Shown: positions 29,923 to 33,442 of the stretch, in pieces
How the letters are laid out: each line of letters begins with the position of its first letter
Numbering within the stretch: position 1 is the stretch's first letter
Assembly (NCBI GenBank): GCA_017482485.1
Contig: JAFUMV010000097.1
Coordinates: forward strand, 1 to 33,442
Source of the DNA: Lachnospiraceae bacterium
GTDB lineage: Bacteria > Bacillota > Clostridia > Lachnospirales > Lachnospiraceae
Length of the DNA: 33,442 nucleotides
Direction: 5' to 3'
Notes under the pieces: model-generated
Databases searched by the model: none
What the model saw: only the letters and a program-made list of their open reading frames with translations
What the model was told of the DNA's origin: nothing
Program-made: the position numbers and the translations under genes

Positions 29923-31092
29923 ATGAAGAAATTTGCTGTACTTCTGCTCACAGGTCTGGCATGTGCAACTCTGATGCTCGGCTGTGGCAAAGAAGACGAT
30001 ACAGTGGAAACCGTTGCGGTGAATCAGATCGAAAGCACCCCGGAAGTTGCAGAAGAAACCGTAGCCACCCCAGAAACCGAGACGCAGGTCGAAGAAGACC
30101 TTCCCCCTGAAGAAGGTATGGTCAGAAGCACTCTGACAAATGAATGGATCAGCGGTGATCTTGAAAATCAGCGTCCCATCGCAGTCATGATCCCCAATGA
30201 AAATGCCTGCCTGCCTCAGTACAGCATCGGCAGTGCAGATATTCTTTACGAAGCTCCCGTTGAAGGAAGCATGACCCGTCTGATGGCTGTGTTCAAGGAC
30301 TGGAAGGATCTTGAAAGAATCGGCAACATCAGAAGCTGCCGTGACTATTATGTATACTGGGCTAAGGAATGGGATGCAGTTTACTGCCATGTAGGCGGAC
30401 CTTTCTACATACTTGACATCATCAATGATGACACAACAGACAACATCACCGGCGCAGTTTTAGCAAGCGACAACAGCCAGAAGAAAGGTCTTGTAGACGC
30501 TGCTTTCTATCGTACCGATGACAGAAAGGCACCTCATAACTGCTATACCAGCGGTGAAAAAATCGCAGCTGCAATCAAGACTCTGAACTACTCCGAGACC
30601 TATACGGAAAACTATCAGGGCGAGCATTTCAAGTTTGCTTCCACCTCTGCTCCCAACACACTTGAGCAGTATGGAGATGAAGCGATCAGCGCAACAAAGA
30701 TCGATCTGGCAGGCGCATACCCTCAGACCAAGACCTACTTTGAATACAACGAAGAGGACGGGCTGTACTACAGATTCCAGGGCATGCAGAGCGGCGATAA
30801 GGCACACATCGACGGCGCTACCGGCGAACAGCTGACATTCAAGAACGTTCTGGTTCAGTTCACACATTACGAAACCAGAGATGCAAAGGGTTATCTGGCA
30901 TTCCAGTGCCACGATGACACCAAGGACGGCTGGTACTTCACCAACGGCAAGGGCATCCATGTAACCTGGAAGAAGACTGCTGACTATGCACCTACCAAAT
31001 ACTACGATGACAACGGCAACGAAATCGAAATCAATACCGGTAAAACAAATATTTGCATCGTTCAGGATGGTAAAACATTTGATGCAGAATAA
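29923..31092 (+). CDS. DUF3048 domain lipoprotein (YerB-like)
   Basis: A 389-residue secreted protein. The signal peptide ends in LMLGC (Cys about 21), so it should be lipid-anchored outside the cell. An acidic, Thr/Glu-rich linker (about 25-65) follows. The DUF3048 N-terminal domain has NQRPIAVMIPNEN, GSADILYEAPVEGSMTRLMAVF, and RIGNIRSCRDYYV (about 128-140). The C-terminal domain has KGYLAFQCHDDTKDGWYFTNGKGIHVTWKK and ends with IVQDG. The family includes B. subtilis YerB; the biochemical role is not established. The start at 29923 has GAGG seven bases upstream. Its codon choice looks highly optimised compared with the glycosyltransferases, suggesting good expression; this is an impression, not a calculation. 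Confidence 0.9.
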   Translation: MKKFAVLLLTGLACATLMLGCGKEDDTVETVAVNQIESTPEVAEETVATPETETQVEEDLPPEEGMVRSTLTNEWISGDLENQRPIAVMIPNENACLPQYSIGSADILYEAPVEGSMTRLMAVFKDWKDLERIGNIRSCRDYYVYWAKEWDAVYCHVGGPFYILDIINDDTTDNITGAVLASDNSQKKGLVDAAFYRTDDRKAPHNCYTSGEKIAAAIKTLNYSETYTENYQGEHFKFASTSAPNTLEQYGDEAISATKIDLAGAYPQTKTYFEYNEEDGLYYRFQGMQSGDKAHIDGATGEQLTFKNVLVQFTHYETRDAKGYLAFQCHDDTKDGWYFTNGKGIHVTWKKTADYAPTKYYDDNGNEIEINTGKTNICIVQDGKTFDAE

Positions 31093-31093
31093 A

Positions 31094-31136
31094 GCCAATA
31101 AAAAAAGATCGCAGATTGCGATCTTTTTTTATTGGC
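31094..31136. terminator. Bidirectional rho-independent terminator with a perfect 20-bp stem
   Basis: Bases 31094-31113 pair perfectly with 31117-31136 around a GAT loop. The stem includes an A7/T7 tract, giving a U-run in both directions. It serves both the lipoprotein gene and the convergent alpha-galactosidase gene. Confidence 0.9.
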
Positions 31137-31147
31137 AGTGGCGCTCT

Positions 31148-33418
31148 TCACGATTCCGTTTTTTCCAGCAAAAACATTCTTGCAAGAAAATCTCCCTGCA
31201 CATCGGCTGCCACGCCTGCACATCCTGCAGATACATCCGACATGATCAGTCCGATATTTGCAAGTTCTCTGCCGCTTCTGTACCATTCTTCCGCATCCGG
31301 TTCTATACAGCAGCAGTTTTTCACTTCCCTGCAGACATAAACCGCATCTTCCTCAAGGCCCTCCAGCCGCAGTCTGGTATAGGGTGACTCGGGCCGCTGC
31401 AAAATCCGGAAATAGGCGACCAGCGCTTTTTGTCCATCCTGAGAAACCACTTCCCAGGATGCCAGATTTCCGTCATTTTCAAAGGGGCTGATCAGACGGA
31501 ACAGCTTTCCGGGCTGAATCAGGCTGCGGTATTGTTTCATGAAAGCAATTTCCTGCTTCATTTCCTCCAGCTCTTCCCGGCTGAGTTTTGTCAGATCCAG
31601 TTCATAGCCAAAGGTTCCGAAATAGGCCACTGCTGCCCTCGTCCGCAGCGGTGTCACCCGTTTCAACTGCTCATTGGGCACCGCTGAAACATGGCTTCCG
31701 ATGGAGCTGAGCGGATATACCATGGATGTGCCGTACTGAATCCGGATTCGCTCGATGGCATCCGTGTCATCGGAGCACCAGGTCTGAGGCGCATAGTAGA
31801 GCATGCCGGGATCAAACCGGGCTCCGCCGCTGGCACAGGATTCAAACAGAATTTCCGGAAATTCGGCCCTCAGTCTGGCATAGAGAGAATACATGCCCAG
31901 GATAAAACGATGCCGCACCGTTCCCTGATATTCCCGACCGCCTCCGGCTGAATATACCTCCGACATGGAACGGTTGTGATCCCATTTAATATAGGCAATC
32001 GGCACGCCTTGGAAGGTATCCGCCAACTGTCTGTATACCGCGTCCACCACTTCCGGTCTGGAGAAATCCAGTACATACTGATTTCTCGCCTTGCTGAGCG
32101 TCCGTCTGGAATCTCCCAGCACCCAGTCAGGATGAGCCCGGTAAAGATCGCTGTCCTCACTGATCATCTCCGGCTCGATCCAGATGCCGAAAGACATTCC
32201 CAGATCGTTTATCTTTTGTGCCAGGCCCTTTATGCCGCCCGGCAGTTTCTTTTCATTCACATACCAGTCACCCAGCGAAGAGCGGGAATCATTACGATGT
32301 CCGAACCATCCGTCATCCAGCACAAACAGTTCGATACCGATTTCCGATGCCTTTTTTGCGATGGACAAAAGCTTTTCTTCATCAAAATTAAAATAGGTTG
32401 CTTCCCAGTTGTTGATCAGAATCGGTCTGGGGCGGTCTCTCCACACGCCTCTGGCCAGCCTGTTTCTGTATAACTGATGATAGATCCGACTCATTTCGCC
32501 CAGCCCCTGGTCGGAATAAACGATCACCGCTTCCGGTGTCACAAATTTTTCTCCCATCGAAAGAGGCCAGGAAAACTGCTGGGGATGAATGCCCATGGTC
32601 ACCCGGGTCACGCCGTAATTATCCACCTCTGTCCGGGCAAGAAAATCGCCGCTGTACAGAAGGCTCATGCCGATCACTTCCCCTGCATTTTCATCGACAC
32701 CGGGCCTTGCCAGCGCCAAAAAGGGATTGAACTGATGACTGCTTAAGCTTCCACGCAGGCTGTACACAGACTGAATTCCAAATTCCAGCGCATGTCTGCG
32801 CACATGGCGTTCCCGGTTCCAGGTTCCCGCCAGATCCACCATTTCATAATTCATATCCGGCAGATCAATGCCAAAGCTCATGGCCGTCTCAAGAGAAAGC
32901 TTTTCCTCAGTCTGGCAGACGAATTCCGCATGCCTGCTGATGGCGGGCACAGAAGCAAAAATGGTATAAAACAAAACCAGATCCGTTTTGATCTGCTCAT
33001 CTCTCAGCCGGATTTCCAGCGTCAGCGCTTCCTCCTGCGTTTCACAGTAGATGGCCGGAAGGGGATCGATCGCCTTTTTTCCGGGATAAATACAATGACT
33101 CACATATACGAAATCCACGATTTTGCTGCCGTTTTCCCGTTCGATCTCAAAGGCCGGCATACGCATATCTCCATGACCGTAGCAGGGGTATTCCTGCCGG
33201 ATGTGCTCCGGGGAAAACTTCGGATTTTCCGGAATCGGACAGGCCTGCATGTCCCGGTGTCCCCGTTCTGACAAATAGGAATAGTCACGATCCGGCGAAA
33301 CTTTTTTTCCAAAATAGAGATGCTCCAGCTGACCGTTTTCCATGATCCTCATGATATAGCTGATCTTATCATTCCACAAATGAAACTGTCCGCAGGTTTC
33401 ATCGAACTGTATTTTCAT
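31148..33418 (-). CDS. Alpha-galactosidase, glycoside hydrolase family 36
   Basis: A 756-residue retaining alpha-galactosidase that releases galactose from raffinose-type sugars and similar glycans. The N-terminal beta-sandwich (about 1-320) leads into a TIM barrel with PILINNWEATYFNFDE (about 332), FVLDDGWFGHR, GIWIEPEMIS (about 411), AYIKWDHNRS with nucleophile Asp 480, and WCSDDTDAIER with acid/base Asp 550. The ESCASGG motif (about 526-532) supports the bacterial intracellular GH36 group. There is no signal peptide, so it is cytosolic and needs an importer, which is not in the window. The start at 33418 follows AAGGAGGAGG. The length is normal. The promoter lies outside the window. It ends at the terminator shared with the lipoprotein gene. 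Confidence 0.96.
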   Translation of the reverse strand: MKIQFDETCGQFHLWNDKISYIMRIMENGQLEHLYFGKKVSPDRDYSYLSERGHRDMQACPIPENPKFSPEHIRQEYPCYGHGDMRMPAFEIERENGSKIVDFVYVSHCIYPGKKAIDPLPAIYCETQEEALTLEIRLRDEQIKTDLVLFYTIFASVPAISRHAEFVCQTEEKLSLETAMSFGIDLPDMNYEMVDLAGTWNRERHVRRHALEFGIQSVYSLRGSLSSHQFNPFLALARPGVDENAGEVIGMSLLYSGDFLARTEVDNYGVTRVTMGIHPQQFSWPLSMGEKFVTPEAVIVYSDQGLGEMSRIYHQLYRNRLARGVWRDRPRPILINNWEATYFNFDEEKLLSIAKKASEIGIELFVLDDGWFGHRNDSRSSLGDWYVNEKKLPGGIKGLAQKINDLGMSFGIWIEPEMISEDSDLYRAHPDWVLGDSRRTLSKARNQYVLDFSRPEVVDAVYRQLADTFQGVPIAYIKWDHNRSMSEVYSAGGGREYQGTVRHRFILGMYSLYARLRAEFPEILFESCASGGARFDPGMLYYAPQTWCSDDTDAIERIRIQYGTSMVYPLSSIGSHVSAVPNEQLKRVTPLRTRAAVAYFGTFGYELDLTKLSREELEEMKQEIAFMKQYRSLIQPGKLFRLISPFENDGNLASWEVVSQDGQKALVAYFRILQRPESPYTRLRLEGLEEDAVYVCREVKNCCCIEPDAEEWYRSGRELANIGLIMSDVSAGCAGVAADVQGDFLARMFLLEKTES

Positions 33419-33442
33419 GTTCTTTTCCTCCTCCTTTTTAAA

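Overview
The window looks like a chromosomal segment of a Gram-positive gut-type Clostridia member, most likely Lachnospiraceae (Blautia-like). This rests on strong AGGAGG ribosome binding sites, sigma-A promoters with 17-bp spacers, a Spo0A-type regulator, and families typical of that group (DUF3842, DUF3048 lipoprotein, DUF6020, LIC_10190, divergent PAP2, ECF S-component). The genus is an inference. No tRNA, rRNA, CRISPR array, transposase or phage gene was seen.

Region 1 (1-10500) is housekeeping and envelope. It holds an ABC-F ATPase cut by the left edge, a 72-bp tandem palindromic repeat, a DUF3842 gene, and an ECF S-component plus P-loop kinase operon behind a long structured leader. 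On the minus strand follow an NlpC/P60 hydrolase, asnS, a trigger-factor-like foldase lipoprotein and cardiolipin synthase. A small membrane protein gene (plus strand) closes the region.

Region 2 (10539-24331, minus strand) is a Wzy-type exopolysaccharide or capsule locus. Transcription probably starts at a clear promoter near 24460-24488. The order is a LIC_10190 membrane protein, manC, a stand-alone Spo0A DNA-binding domain, two GT2 enzymes, the initiating polyprenyl-phosphate sugar transferase, a Wzz-like protein with a degenerate BY-kinase tail, GT2, EpsG-type polymerase, GT2, two GT4 and a final GT2. Many junctions are ATGA overlaps, so the genes are translationally coupled. No Wzx flippase, complete BY-kinase or tyrosine phosphatase is present.

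Region 3 (24541-29694) holds accessory polysaccharide or lipid-carrier genes: a DUF6020 membrane protein and a divergent PAP2 (DUF212) protein on the plus strand, then rfbD with a GT39-like membrane glycosyltransferase on the minus strand. The DUF6020 gene is bracketed by copies of a dispersed GTTCAC/GTGAAC repeat family that also occurs beside asnS and cls.

Region 4 (29816-33442) has a DUF3048 lipoprotein and a convergent GH36 alpha-galactosidase separated by a perfect 20-bp hairpin terminator.

The most interesting leads are the uncharacterised leader of the ECF/kinase operon, the Spo0A-C-only regulator inside the polysaccharide locus, the Wzz protein with a collapsed kinase domain, the missing flippase, and the two palindromic repeat families.
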